Assembly: GCA_052144935.1 (NCBI GenBank)
Contig: JBKQPR010000167.1
Coordinates: forward strand, 1-33,091
Source of the DNA: JOPF133 sp052144935
GTDB lineage: Bacteria > Acidobacteriota > Terriglobia > Bryobacterales > Bryobacteraceae
Direction of reading: 5' to 3'
Length of the DNA stretch: 33,091 bases
The notes under the pieces are model-generated. The model saw nothing but the letters and a program-made list of their open reading frames with translations, had not been told where the DNA came from and did not search any database. Within the stretch, counting starts at the first letter, position 1, and the number at the start of each line of letters is the position of its first letter. Of the stretch, positions 24,619-32,482 are shown piece after piece. The position numbers were made by a program, and so were the translations under genes.

Positions 24619-24882
24619 ATGAAAGCGATACACGCAAGCATTCGACGGATCGGCAACTCACAAGGTGTCGTTATCCCCAAGCCGGTCCTGGCGCAACTGG
24701 GTCTGAACGGCGAGGAGGGAGCGGAGATGACCATCGAGGGCGGCGCCCTGGTGTTGCGCAGGCCAGCCCGCCCTCCGCGCACAGGTTGGGCGGAGGCGGC
24801 CAAGAAGATCGCCGAGGCCGGCGATGACGCACTCGTGATGGGCGAATTCGGTAATGCGGCGGACACGGAACTGACTTGGTGA
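24619..24882 (+). CDS. mazE: MazE/AbrB-family antitoxin
   Basis: Antitoxin of 87 aa with an N-terminal swapped-hairpin AbrB/MazE DNA-binding fold: IRRIGNSQGVVIPKPVLAQLGL, then EGAEMTIEGGALVLRR (segments of the typical SpoVT/AbrB domain). The acidic C-terminus (IAEAGDDALVMGEFGNAADTEL) should bind and block the toxin. The stop shares one base with the ATG of the toxin (TGATG), so the pair is translationally coupled. Promoter and operator-like palindrome lie directly upstream. Confidence 0.88.
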   Translation: MKAIHASIRRIGNSQGVVIPKPVLAQLGLNGEEGAEMTIEGGALVLRRPARPPRTGWAEAAKKIAEAGDDALVMGEFGNAADTELTW

Positions 24883-25196
24883 TGCGTGGGGAGATTTGGC
24901 TGGTGAATCTCGATCCCACCGTCGGAAGCGAAATCAGAAAGACGCGTCCGTGCGTCGTGGTGTCCCCGGCCGAAATGCACGATCACCTGCGTACTGTGAT
25001 CGTCGCGCCAATGACCACCAAGAGTCGCGCGGCGCCGTTTCGTATCGGCGTTACGCACGGTGGCCAAAAGGGGCTGATTCTACTGGATCAGATGCGCGCC
25101 GTGGACAAGAACCGGCTAACCAAGAAGTTGGGCGCGGTGTCAGCAAAGACGCTCACGTCGACCTTGAGCAGGCTGCAAGAAGTCTTCGCCGAGTGA
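24882..25196 (+). CDS. mazF: MazF/PemK-family endoribonuclease toxin
   Basis: Toxin of 104 aa. Typical MazF/PemK signatures are visible: RGEIWLVNLDPTVGSEIRKTRPCVVVSP at the N-terminus (in two segments, with the Arg and Pro-Cys pocket), TVIVAPMTTK, LILLDQMRAVDKNRL and a final helix SRLQEVF. Members are sequence-specific mRNA endonucleases that stop growth when released from the antitoxin. ATG 24882 is chosen; GTG 24879 and TTG 24876 lie in frame just upstream. The length is standard and no key segment is missing, so it should be active. Confidence 0.9.
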   Translation: MRGEIWLVNLDPTVGSEIRKTRPCVVVSPAEMHDHLRTVIVAPMTTKSRAAPFRIGVTHGGQKGLILLDQMRAVDKNRLTKKLGAVSAKTLTSTLSRLQEVFAE

Positions 25197-25290
25197 CATT
25201 CAACCGGCAAGCATGTTTGCGCGGCGGATAGGTAATGATCAGTCGCGAAGCGTAGACCAACGCTGCCACTTGGCTGTATAAGCGCCCAAC

Positions 25291-25528
25291 TCGTTGAACT
25301 GGCGACGCCTTCCGGTCATCAGCGGATCGGGAGCCGCACAAACCCGCTCGCTGCGCCGATTCGGCATCCGGAACACTCCCAAGATGCGACGATCCAGACC
25401 AAGCCTTCCAAAGCCCCTCGGGGCGCGACGCATTGAATTGAACCAAGCGGTGCCCGGGAAATCGGTTTCGCCGGCAAGCACCGCGGACGCCGCCGATTCG
25501 GCCCGCGCCGGCCAAAGTCCCACTCCGG
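25291..25528. repeat. dispersed repeat R, copy 3
   Basis: Longest copy of R, about 238 bases. The 3' third is almost identical to copy 2; the middle (AGATGCGACGATCCAGACCA) is closest to copy 1. It lies just downstream of the mazEF-type pair. Confidence 0.75.
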
Positions 25529-25719
25529 CCCCGAACCGGCCACCCTCCCCAACCCCGTTCGCAAACTTCGCTAACTTTTTTGACTCTCGCAACTCCAATC
25601 ATTCCAACAACTTACAACCAAACGCCGCCTTCTCCCCCGCCGCCCTCCGCCTACCCGTCCGATACAATGTGGCTTCGGGAGGGCTTCGCGAGAGCGAATT
25701 TGCCCCGAGAAAACGGGTC

Positions 25720-25737
25720 CCGGACATACCTGTCCGG
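25720..25737. repeat. 18-base hairpin CCGGACATACCTGTCCGG, first copy
   Basis: Seven-base perfect arms with a TACC loop. An identical copy lies at 25786-25803, 66 bases further on. Confidence 0.85.
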
Positions 25738-25785
25738 CTCACCCTCAGTTAACTGCTTTAGTTTCAACAAAGCCCTCCCAAATTC

Positions 25786-25803
25786 CCGGACATACCTGTC
25801 CGG
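25786..25803. repeat. 18-base hairpin CCGGACATACCTGTCCGG, second copy
   Basis: Identical to 25720-25737. It is about 100 bases downstream of the esterase stop on the minus strand. It has no T-run on either side, so it is not a standard intrinsic terminator. Confidence 0.85.
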
Positions 25804-25900
25804 AATGGGTTCGTTCCGGAGAAAGCTCGATCCGGCTATGGGCCACCGAACGAATGGCGCCCCTCGTAACGCCTGCGGGAGAGACAGCCGGCCCCCCGCC

Positions 25901-27013
25901 TCATCGAGCCGGCTGGGCCGGCTGGGCCGCGAACGTCGCCACGTCCTTGGCGGCTTTGGTCTCCACGCCAGGCTTTTGCAGGAAGCCGAGATCGCGGAAC
26001 CAGTCGATGAAACGGTATTGCCATGTGCCATACGGTGTGTCGTTGCGGTCGGTCAAACCGCCGCTCATGTGGCTGCCGTCGGGCAGGGCATCGCCTGGGT
26101 GCCGGCCCACGCCGTAAATGTGCATCTCGATATTCGGCACGCTGATCGCCAGCATCGCGGAGAAGTATTCGATCGCCCAGACCGCATGGCCCCGGTCGCC
26201 CGAGCCGCCGCAGGCGATGAATGCGGGAGGCACATTGCGCGGAATCGGCGGAGGCGTGCGATTGCGGGCGAAGGGCGAGGGACCGGGATATATGATGCCC
26301 ACGAAGTCGGGGCGCGCGGTGGTTCCCGCCAGAGGATCGGCGGGGTCGCTGTTCTTCTTGTCGAAATCCCCAAACAGGACCGCCGGCGGAGCGGCCAATT
26401 CCGCCCCCGCCGAGAAGCCCATGATGCCGATCTTGTTCGGGTCGATGTTCCATTCCTTGGCGTACGCGCGCACCAGGCGGATGGACTGGAGGGCGTCGTT
26501 CACCTCGTCGGTCTGCGGGTTGTAACCGTCGCGGCGCAGCCGATTCCGCAGGATGACGGTGTTGACCCCGTAGTTGTAGAAGAAGGGAACGAAATCGGCG
26601 GCTTCCGAGCCGACGTTCAGGGTGTTGTGCCCGCCACCCGCCGCCAGGATCACGGCGGCGCCGGTATTGATGCCGCGATCCACCGTGTGCACTTCGATGG
26701 AGGGGTTGTGAATGTTGACGATGCTCGCGATTCGCCCCGGCACGGCCTGGCTCATGCTGTATTGCTCGGCCTCGCGGACGCGCTCCATTTTGAGGAAGGG
26801 AGAGCCGGGCGGATAAAGAGTGACCACCACCCCGCCCGGCAGGATGGGCTGCGGAGCGTACGGCGCGTCGGTGGCTGGCCCCGGCTTGGGCACTCCCACG
26901 GGTGTGGGAAGCGGAGGCAGCGCGGCATGGGGAGGGTTTTGCGCGCTGGCGGCCGTCACCACTGCCGCCAGGAGCAAAGGAGCCAAAGCCGGAGCGATTC
27001 GATGGTTCTTCAT
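25901..27013 (-). CDS. secreted alpha/beta-hydrolase (acetyl-esterase/BD-FAE-like)
   Basis: Secreted hydrolase of 370 aa from ATG 27013, with a signal peptide ending VVTAASA. A proline-rich linker (about 30-65) precedes the hydrolase domain. The oxyanion region reads AAVILAAGGGHNTL, the nucleophile elbow IGIMGFSAGAELAA (Ser in GFSAG), an acid residue lies near FIACGGSGDRGH, and the candidate His is in YGVGRHPGDA. This layout is typical of the Aes/xylan-acetylesterase/BD-FAE group acting on acetylated or feruloylated sugars. It is only a class-level prediction. ATG 27031 is an alternative start six codons upstream. It faces the 27108 gene divergently. Confidence 0.85.
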   Translation of the reverse strand: MKNHRIAPALAPLLLAAVVTAASAQNPPHAALPPLPTPVGVPKPGPATDAPYAPQPILPGGVVVTLYPPGSPFLKMERVREAEQYSMSQAVPGRIASIVNIHNPSIEVHTVDRGINTGAAVILAAGGGHNTLNVGSEAADFVPFFYNYGVNTVILRNRLRRDGYNPQTDEVNDALQSIRLVRAYAKEWNIDPNKIGIMGFSAGAELAAPPAVLFGDFDKKNSDPADPLAGTTARPDFVGIIYPGPSPFARNRTPPPIPRNVPPAFIACGGSGDRGHAVWAIEYFSAMLAISVPNIEMHIYGVGRHPGDALPDGSHMSGGLTDRNDTPYGTWQYRFIDWFRDLGFLQKPGVETKAAKDVATFAAQPAQPAR

Positions 27014-27107
27014 AAGGGTCACAGGCCTCATCCGTCAAGAATATATCACTAAGCGATCGCCAACAAATCTCTTGCCAAGCGAAGCACGCCCGCTGTAGCA
27101 TAGGACG

Positions 27108-27482
27108 GTGCGCCGCGCGTCCGCGATATCCCTGTTGGCAGCCATCGGCTTCTCGCTGATCGCACCGGGCATGTTGCTCCAAGCGGAGTCCAACCTGCCC
27201 GCCTGCTGCCGGCGCAACGGAGCGCATCACTGCGCGATGAGCCTGGTCCGGCCGGAGTCCGATTCCGGAACCTCGGTCGCGGGGGTTCACCAGACGTGCT
27301 CCTCGTTCCCCATGGCCGTCACCGCTCCGGCGGGCTCCGGTGCCGCGTTGCCCAGGCCGGCGGCGGCGATGTTCTCGGCGCTTCTCAGTCATCCTTCCAT
27401 TCAGTTTCAAACCGAATCCCGCTATCGGGTTTCCTTCAGCCGTTGCCGCCAAAAACGCGGACCCCCATTCATCGTCTCCTGA
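27108..27482 (+). CDS. small secreted Cys/His-rich protein of unknown function
   Basis: Protein of 124 aa starting at GTG 27108, with a signal peptide (ISLLAAIGFSLIAPGMLLQ). The mature part begins with a compact motif LPACCRRNGAHHCAM, i.e. paired cysteines, two histidines and another cysteine within twelve residues, plus further Cys in HQTCSS and SRCRQK. I have the impression that CCRRxGxHHC proteins of this sort recur in Acidobacteriota as hypotheticals. The motif could bind a metal such as copper or zinc (inference). It precedes the TonB-dependent receptor by about 100 bases on the same strand and may be co-regulated with it. Confidence 0.6.
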   Translation: MRRASAISLLAAIGFSLIAPGMLLQAESNLPACCRRNGAHHCAMSLVRPESDSGTSVAGVHQTCSSFPMAVTAPAGSGAALPRPAAAMFSALLSHPSIQFQTESRYRVSFSRCRQKRGPPFIVS

Positions 27483-27489
27483 CCATTTA

Positions 27490-27550
27490 GGCGCTGTCCT
27501 GGAATAACCATGCCAACCGGCGATTGAATCGGTTATCTCCTGACAGCCCC
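27490..27550 (+). promoter_or_regulatory. structured leader before the TonB receptor (tentative)
   Basis: GGCGCTGTC (27490-27498) can pair with GACAGCCCC (27542-27550) with one mismatch, enclosing an AACCG/CGGTT hairpin (27515-27534). It lies in the 5' leader of the receptor gene. It does not match any riboswitch I recognise. Confidence 0.25.
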
Positions 27551-27586
27551 GTAAGTTCCACAACCAATAACTTTCCAGGAGGCTTC

Positions 27587-29905
27587 ATGCGAAAGGTTGT
27601 ATTCTGTCTGTGTCTGTCGGTCGTTGTGATATCCGGTTCCCTGCTCCACGCCACAATTTTCGGAAGGATACAAGGGATCGTACACGACCCACAGCATCGG
27701 CCTCTGGCCGGAGCATCGGTAAAGCTGCAGGCGATTACCTCGGATTGGTCTCAAACCGCACAAGCGGACGATAACGGTGAGTTTTCGTTCACTACCGTGC
27801 CGGTTGGCGACTACAAAATCACCGTCACTCAGTCTAAGTTCGAGACTGAGGAGCAGACCGTCACAGTCGATTCCAACTCATCGCCGATTCTCCACTTTCA
27901 ACTGGCGATCGCGCCCTTGAATCAAACTACCGTTGTCGCCGGCCAGGCAGAAGCGGTCAATATGGATTCGGTAACCCCCACCGCTCTGATCGATCGTGAG
28001 GACATAGCCCAAACTCCCGGCGCCGGCCGCACCAATAGTATGGCGATGATTACCGACTACGTGCCCGCTGCATACGTGACCCACGACATGCTGCATATGC
28101 GCGGAGGCCATCAAGTCGATTGGCTGATTGACGGCGTACCGGTGCCCAACACCAATATCGCCACCAATCTGGGCCCGCAAATTGACCCCAAGGATATCGA
28201 TTATCTCGAAGTTCAGCGAGGCAGCTACGATGCGGAATACGGAGACCGCACGTATGGAATCTTCAATATCGTGCCCCGAACCGGTTTCGAGCGTGACAAT
28301 GAGGCCGAACTCGTCACCTCTTTCGGTAATTGGCGCCAAACCAACGATCAAGTCAATTTCGGAGGGCACACCAAACGCTTCGCCTATTACGCGAGTCTGA
28401 ACGCAAATCGCAGCGGCTACGGCCTGCAGCCCCCCATCGGGCAAGTTGTACACGACGCGGAGAACGGTTATGGGGGATTCGCGTCCTTCATATTCAATGC
28501 CGATTCCTCCAACCAATACCGGCTGGTGGCCTCATTGCGCCAGGATTATTACCAGATCCCTATCGACCCTGATCCTAACTCATCCGGAAATCAGGTTTAT
28601 CCCAGTTATGGCCTTCACGATAGTGAACGTGAACCCGATGGGTACCTCACCTTCTCCTGGGTCCACACATTCAATCCTAACCTGGTGATGACGGTTTCAC
28701 CCTTCTATCATTACAACCAGGCCAGCTATAACAGCTCGCCCAACGATGTGCCGGTAATCACGAATGTGGAACAGACCTCCGATTATGTCGGCGCCCAAGC
28801 GAGCTTGAACGCAACCGTTGTGAAGAACAACGACATTCAAGTGGGCGTTTACGGATTCGCCCAGCACCAGAGCAACTCCTTTAATAACGTTTTTACGGAT
28901 TGCGGCACGAGCTGTCAGAACTTCGGCCCGTCTTCGGCTACCGTAACCGGCGGCCTGGCCGAAGCGTTCGTCAGCGACCGGCTTAAGGTGACCTCGTGGT
29001 TGACGCTGATCGCCGGCTTCCGCTATTCGCACTTCAACTCCGGCTCAGTCAGCGGGGGAACCCAGCCGGCAGTCGTGGAGAACGCGCCCGACCCACGCCT
29101 CGGCGTGGCCCTCAGAGTCCCGCGCCTGAACTGGGTCTTTCGCGGCTTTTATGGCCTGTTTTACCAACCGCCTCCCCTGTTGACTGCCACTGGTCCATTG
29201 CTCGATCTAGCCAACAGCCAGAGTCTGGCTTTCGCCCCACTGCGTGGAGAGCGGGACCACGAATACCAATTCGGCGTGGCCATCCCTTTTCGCGGCTGGG
29301 CGCTCGACATCGACACCTTTCAAACCAGCGCGAGGAATTGGCTGGACCACAGCAATATCGGCGAATCGAACCTCTTCTGGCCACTCACTTGGGACCGCGC
29401 CTTGATTCAAGGTTGGGAAACCACACTGCGTTCCCCGCGCCTCTGGCGCCGCGCTCAGGCCCACCTGGCCTACTCGAATCAGATCGCGCAGGCCACCTCG
29501 CCTTTCACCGGAGGCTTGATCTGCCCTACTCCCGTGCCGGCGGGATGCGAGCCACCCCCAGGGCTTTCGCCGGTGGACCACGATCAGAGAAACACCTTGA
29601 ACCTGGGTGTCAATGCAAGTCTTCCCTGGCAGGCGTTCGCTTCGACAAATGTGTACTACGGCTCGGGATTCACGAACGGGAACCCGGATGCGCAATATCC
29701 GGGGAACTATCTGCCCCAGCACACTACGTTTGACATTTCCCTGGGAAAGAGTTTTGGCGAGCAAGGGAGATACCGTGTCTCGTTGACCGTTCTAAATGTG
29801 GCGAATCGCCGCGCATTACTCGACAACAGCCTGACCTTTGGAGGATTTCACTTTAACGACCCGCGACAAATCTACGCCGAATTCCGGTGGAGATTTCATT
29901 ACTGA
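27587..29905 (+). CDS. TonB-dependent receptor with CarboxypepD_reg domain
   Basis: Complete outer-membrane receptor of 772 aa. AGGAGG five bases before ATG 27587 fixes the start. After the signal peptide (VVFCLCLSVVVISGSLLHA) comes a carboxypeptidase-regulatory-like domain (GIVHDPQHRPLAGASVKLQ, DDNGEFSFTTVPVGDYKITV). A plug domain follows with IDREDIAQTPGAGRTNS, MRGGHQVDWLIDGVPVPNTN and DYLEVQRGSYDAEYGDRTYG. The remaining ~500 residues form the beta-barrel and end in FRWRFHY, an aromatic C-terminal signal for outer-membrane assembly. Unlike the gene at 107-1216 it is full length. The ligand is unknown. The upstream Cys/His-rich protein could point to metals or a metal chelate, but this is a guess. 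Confidence 0.9.
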   Translation: MRKVVFCLCLSVVVISGSLLHATIFGRIQGIVHDPQHRPLAGASVKLQAITSDWSQTAQADDNGEFSFTTVPVGDYKITVTQSKFETEEQTVTVDSNSSPILHFQLAIAPLNQTTVVAGQAEAVNMDSVTPTALIDREDIAQTPGAGRTNSMAMITDYVPAAYVTHDMLHMRGGHQVDWLIDGVPVPNTNIATNLGPQIDPKDIDYLEVQRGSYDAEYGDRTYGIFNIVPRTGFERDNEAELVTSFGNWRQTNDQVNFGGHTKRFAYYASLNANRSGYGLQPPIGQVVHDAENGYGGFASFIFNADSSNQYRLVASLRQDYYQIPIDPDPNSSGNQVYPSYGLHDSEREPDGYLTFSWVHTFNPNLVMTVSPFYHYNQASYNSSPNDVPVITNVEQTSDYVGAQASLNATVVKNNDIQVGVYGFAQHQSNSFNNVFTDCGTSCQNFGPSSATVTGGLAEAFVSDRLKVTSWLTLIAGFRYSHFNSGSVSGGTQPAVVENAPDPRLGVALRVPRLNWVFRGFYGLFYQPPPLLTATGPLLDLANSQSLAFAPLRGERDHEYQFGVAIPFRGWALDIDTFQTSARNWLDHSNIGESNLFWPLTWDRALIQGWETTLRSPRLWRRAQAHLAYSNQIAQATSPFTGGLICPTPVPAGCEPPPGLSPVDHDQRNTLNLGVNASLPWQAFASTNVYYGSGFTNGNPDAQYPGNYLPQHTTFDISLGKSFGEQGRYRVSLTVLNVANRRALLDNSLTFGGFHFNDPRQIYAEFRWRFHY

Positions 29906-29979
29906 AGAAAAACTCCAATATACCGATCTCGGCGCGATCATCCACCTGGGCAGCAGGTTGTCGCGCAGGTCGGGTGACG

Positions 29980-30939
29980 TCACCATCGGTATAGAGTTGC
30001 GCCCCAGGTCCACCCGGCGCCGATGGCCGCGAACAGGACCAGATCGTTCTTGTGGGTGAGTCCGCGGCGGTTTACCTGATCCAGCAGCAACGGGATGGTA
30101 GCGCTGACCGTGTTCGCGTACAACTCCAGATTGGTCTGGATTCGTGAATAAGGGATGTTGAGTATCTCGGCGACGCGCCTAAGTATGTGGGCGGAGGCCT
30201 GGTGCGGGATGATCATCGAAACATCTTCGAGTTTCAGCCGGTTCATGCAGAGAATCTGCTGAATAGACTCGGGCAGCACGGCTGTGGCCTTCTCGTAAAC
30301 TGCCCTTCCGTTCATCGTGAAGTAGGCGTCCTGCGGGAAGATTGTGAAATCGTCCTTTCCCTCGCCATCCGCAAAGAGAATGCTGGAAAACAGCCCATTC
30401 TCCCGATGGTCCCTCGCGAGTACCACCGCGCCGCTGCCGTCGCCGAAGAACACGCAGTTGCGGTGATTCCAGTCCGTCACCTTGGAGTAGGTGTCGGCGC
30501 CAATGACCAGCGCATGGTCGTACACCCCGTTCTGGATAAATTGGCCGGCAATCGTAATACCGTAAACAAACCCGGAACACACCGCGGCCACATCGAACGC
30601 GGGGCATCCGTTCCGAATGCCCATCTTGGCCTGCGCGATGGATGCACATGAGGGGACCTTGCGGTCGGGTGTCGAGGTGGCCACGATGATGAGGTCGATT
30701 TCGTTCGGTTCCAGGCCCGCCGAAGCGATTGCATTCAGCCCGGCCCGGGCGGCCAGGTCCGATGAGTATTCCTCCCGTTCCGCGACGCGCCGCTGGCGAA
30801 TTCCCAACGTTTGCACGATCCACTCCGGAGAGGTTGGCAGATCTCCGACAATTTCTTCGTTTGTCAGAACCTTGGCAGGAACATACGAACCGGTCGATTT
30901 GATACACACGCTATCAAACCGGCTGTTTCGAATTGTCAT
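29980..30939 (-). CDS. FabH-like 3-oxoacyl-ACP synthase III
   Basis: Thiolase-fold condensing enzyme of 319 aa. GGGAG lies six bases before ATG 30939. The catalytic triad is complete: Cys121 in DVAAVCSGFVYG, His246 in IIPHQAS and Asn276 in ANTVSATIP. The glycine motif AAIGAGWTWGA near the C-terminus is typical. FabH joins a starter acyl-CoA to malonyl-ACP; relatives make other natural products or modify acyl chains. No other fatty-acid synthesis gene is nearby, so it is probably a specialised paralogue. It sits 42 bases downstream of the Panacea-domain gene on the same strand, suggesting a two-gene operon. The loop residues that decide starter preference cannot be interpreted by eye. Confidence 0.9.
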   Translation of the reverse strand: MTIRNSRFDSVCIKSTGSYVPAKVLTNEEIVGDLPTSPEWIVQTLGIRQRRVAEREEYSSDLAARAGLNAIASAGLEPNEIDLIIVATSTPDRKVPSCASIAQAKMGIRNGCPAFDVAAVCSGFVYGITIAGQFIQNGVYDHALVIGADTYSKVTDWNHRNCVFFGDGSGAVVLARDHRENGLFSSILFADGEGKDDFTIFPQDAYFTMNGRAVYEKATAVLPESIQQILCMNRLKLEDVSMIIPHQASAHILRRVAEILNIPYSRIQTNLELYANTVSATIPLLLDQVNRRGLTHKNDLVLFAAIGAGWTWGATLYRW

Positions 30940-30981
30940 GGTGCTCCCTTTAAGTAATGGGCGCTGGGGCGCTGTCATCCA

Positions 30982-31530
30982 CTAGACCAGGACTTGTTCG
31001 ACGAGGGCCGCATACTCCAGCGCTTCTTCTACCGCGGAGATTTCCTCCTCGGACTTATGAGCGGCCATAAGGATGTCACGGTACTCGATGGGCAGGGCCC
31101 CTCCATCCGGATGGGTCCACTCGGGTAGACTTCGGGTGTAGTCCACGATTGTCCACCGGCTCTGGCGGCCATGCTGCGCAAAGATTTCATCGATCAGTTC
31201 CTCTTCCCGGCGAGACAGTTCTCCGCTGCCGGGATCGCCCAGCAGACGAACTTCATAGTTTTCCGGGTCGGAGATGAACTTTCGCCAGATCCGGAACGAA
31301 TTCGGCGGCGGCTCGTCCCGGATCAGATCGTAGATCCGGCTGACAACCGGACCGTTGTCCAGGGAGACGTGGCGATCCGTGGTGATCGGGCGTCCCCAGC
31401 GAAGGAGAGCTTCGCGATCGGCCAGGTACAGGAGCTTGATGAGCTTGACATAGCTCATGGTTCCACCGCGAAGGGTCAAAAAGCGCGCGGCGGCCTGGGT
31501 CGCCTTGGCCTCGTTGAAGAGCAGCATCAT
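30982..31530 (-). CDS. Panacea-domain (SocA-like, DUF4065) protein
   Basis: Protein of 182 aa. AAGGAT lies eight bases before ATG 31530; the frame is open further upstream to 31755, but that part looks non-coding. The family core is clear: FLTLRGGTMSYVKLIKLLYLADREAL, then GRPITTDRHVSLDNGPVVSRIYDLI (in segments). Panacea domains act as antitoxins that neutralise many unrelated toxins, and related SocA is a proteolysis adaptor. Normally a toxin gene lies beside it. Here the only co-directional neighbour is a FabH-like enzyme. The C-terminal ~80 residues (SRREEELIDEIFAQHG to the end) are helical. A palindrome at 31636-31648 lies about 110 bases upstream and may be its operator. Confidence 0.85.
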   Translation of the reverse strand: MMLLFNEAKATQAAARFLTLRGGTMSYVKLIKLLYLADREALLRWGRPITTDRHVSLDNGPVVSRIYDLIRDEPPPNSFRIWRKFISDPENYEVRLLGDPGSGELSRREEELIDEIFAQHGRQSRWTIVDYTRSLPEWTHPDGGALPIEYRDILMAAHKSEEEISAVEEALEYAALVEQVLV

Positions 31531-31635
31531 AATATTATCCTTAAGGTGCCGGGCATTAAAGACCAGTTTATCCGAATATGGCTGCACGGGACCCCTGAGA
31601 ATGCGCGGGATCGCTGTCACGCGCGGGTGGGTGTG

Positions 31636-31648
31636 CTGTAAATTACAG
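31636..31648. promoter_or_regulatory. palindrome CTGTAAATTACAG upstream of the Panacea gene
   Basis: Perfect 6+1+6 inverted repeat, AT-rich in a GC-rich setting, with outer GTG/CAC bases partly extending the symmetry. Its form (TGTA-n3-TACA) suits a dimeric repressor. Its partner protein is unknown. Confidence 0.4.
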
Positions 31649-31990
31649 TTCGCACCGGGGTCGTCGTCACGACCTGCAAAACTAGTCGCCTCTACGGCGC
31701 GCGCGGGGGGATAACGTGCTTTGTTTGCCTCAGCGTGTTTCTTGAGTGCGCGCAAGTGTTGCGCTCAGCTTGTCATCCGGCGGCCCTGCGCGGGCGGTGC
31801 CAGATGCCAGAGATCGCTGTGGCGCGAGTGCTCCTCGCTGGTGCGTCCTCGATCCGGTGAAGCGTTCGCCCAGTCTTCTCCAGGGCCGGCATGATGTCCC
31901 GGAGATCCTTCCTTGGGAGGGTCACTGGCGCTGGCCAGGCTGGGTTCGGGGGCGTGGGACGGGATTGCGCGCGTTGAGGGCGGCCCAGGC

Positions 31991-32025
31991 CCGCTGCGCG
32001 GGTGGCGGCGGTCATGCGGCCGCGG
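31991..32025. repeat. 35-base GC repeat, copy 1
   Basis: Pattern CCGCTGCGCGG, then GGCGGCGG, then CATGCGRCCGCGG. Similar copies lie at 32298-32332 and 32890-32924 in the same orientation. Confidence 0.6.
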
Positions 32026-32297
32026 GCCGGGAGCGGCCAGCCGCGCGTCGGCGTCGGCCGAGGCGACGCCTTTGGTGGCGTGCTCCTGGTGCTGGCGGGC
32101 AGGCGAGTTGTCCTCGTGATAGACGGCGTAGGGAGTCTCGGCCGCCGGCGCCGGCTTCCCCGATTCGCTGCCCGGCGCCACTGCCGGCCGCCAGGACGAG
32201 CCAGTCTGGTTGTCTCCGCCCGGCTTCCCGCCCGCGGCGCGGTGGGCGTAGCCGTGCGACCGGGGGCCGAGAGCGTCGAGCCGCACGCGGCGCCGGC

Positions 32298-32332
32298 CCC
32301 CTGCGCGGTCGGCGGCGGGCATGCGACTGCGG
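32298..32332. repeat. 35-base GC repeat, copy 2
   Basis: Second copy, with CCCTGCGCGGTCGGCGGCGG and CATGCGACTGCGG. Confidence 0.6.
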
Positions 32333-32383
32333 CCGAGAGCGGAGCTTCTGCGTCTCGATCACCCAACTTCCGGATACGTCAGA

Positions 32384-32482
32384 TTTACCGGTCCAATCCG
32401 TTTGAACCTAAGTCTTCAGCGTAAGCGCTTTATGATCAAACAAGTTTGGCCGGTAAATTTCGCGTTTACCGGTCCAATCTGT
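32384..32482. repeat. repeated TTTACCGGTCCAAT motif
   Basis: Forward copies at 32384-32403 and 32464-32482, and an inverted copy GGCCGGTAAA at 32445-32457. The inverted and second forward copies form a hairpin with a short loop. A further inverted copy lies at 32662-32677. The two forward copies are each followed by a similar ...CTTTATGAT... segment, suggesting an 80-base imperfect duplication. Confidence 0.6.

Larger units (their letters stand above)
25197..25900. other. 704-base intergenic region
   Basis: No supportable gene. It carries repeat R copy 3 (25291-25528) and a pair of identical 18-base hairpins (25720 and 25786). Frames open across the hairpins encode RTYLSG twice, but nothing else looks coding. 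Confidence 0.6.
31766..32380. other. very GC-rich region without a confident gene
   Basis: Several long open frames overlap here. On the minus strand, 32322 down to about 32000 has high GC3 in one frame (ETPYAVYHEDNSPARQHQEH), while 31920 down to 31773 has higher GC3 in another (DIMPALEKTGRTLHRIEDAP). This could be a frameshifted, low-complexity gene remnant, but I recognise no family. It contains two of the three 35-base GC repeats. Confidence 0.35.

Noticed and set aside
24360..25067. Minus-strand open frame across repeat S2 and the mazEF-type genes
   Set aside because: It is antisense to the toxin-antitoxin pair and changes character at each boundary. Its Cys-rich tail is partly shared with S copy 1, but only because the DNA repeat is shared, and indels break the frame.
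29973..29984. Palindrome GGTGACGTCACC over the FabH stop codon
   Set aside because: Perfect but without a loop, mostly inside coding DNA, and no regulatory logic is apparent at a 3' end.
31530..31755. N-terminal extension of the Panacea protein
   Set aside because: The frame is open, but the composition is unlike the rest, and a good ribosome site precedes ATG 31530.
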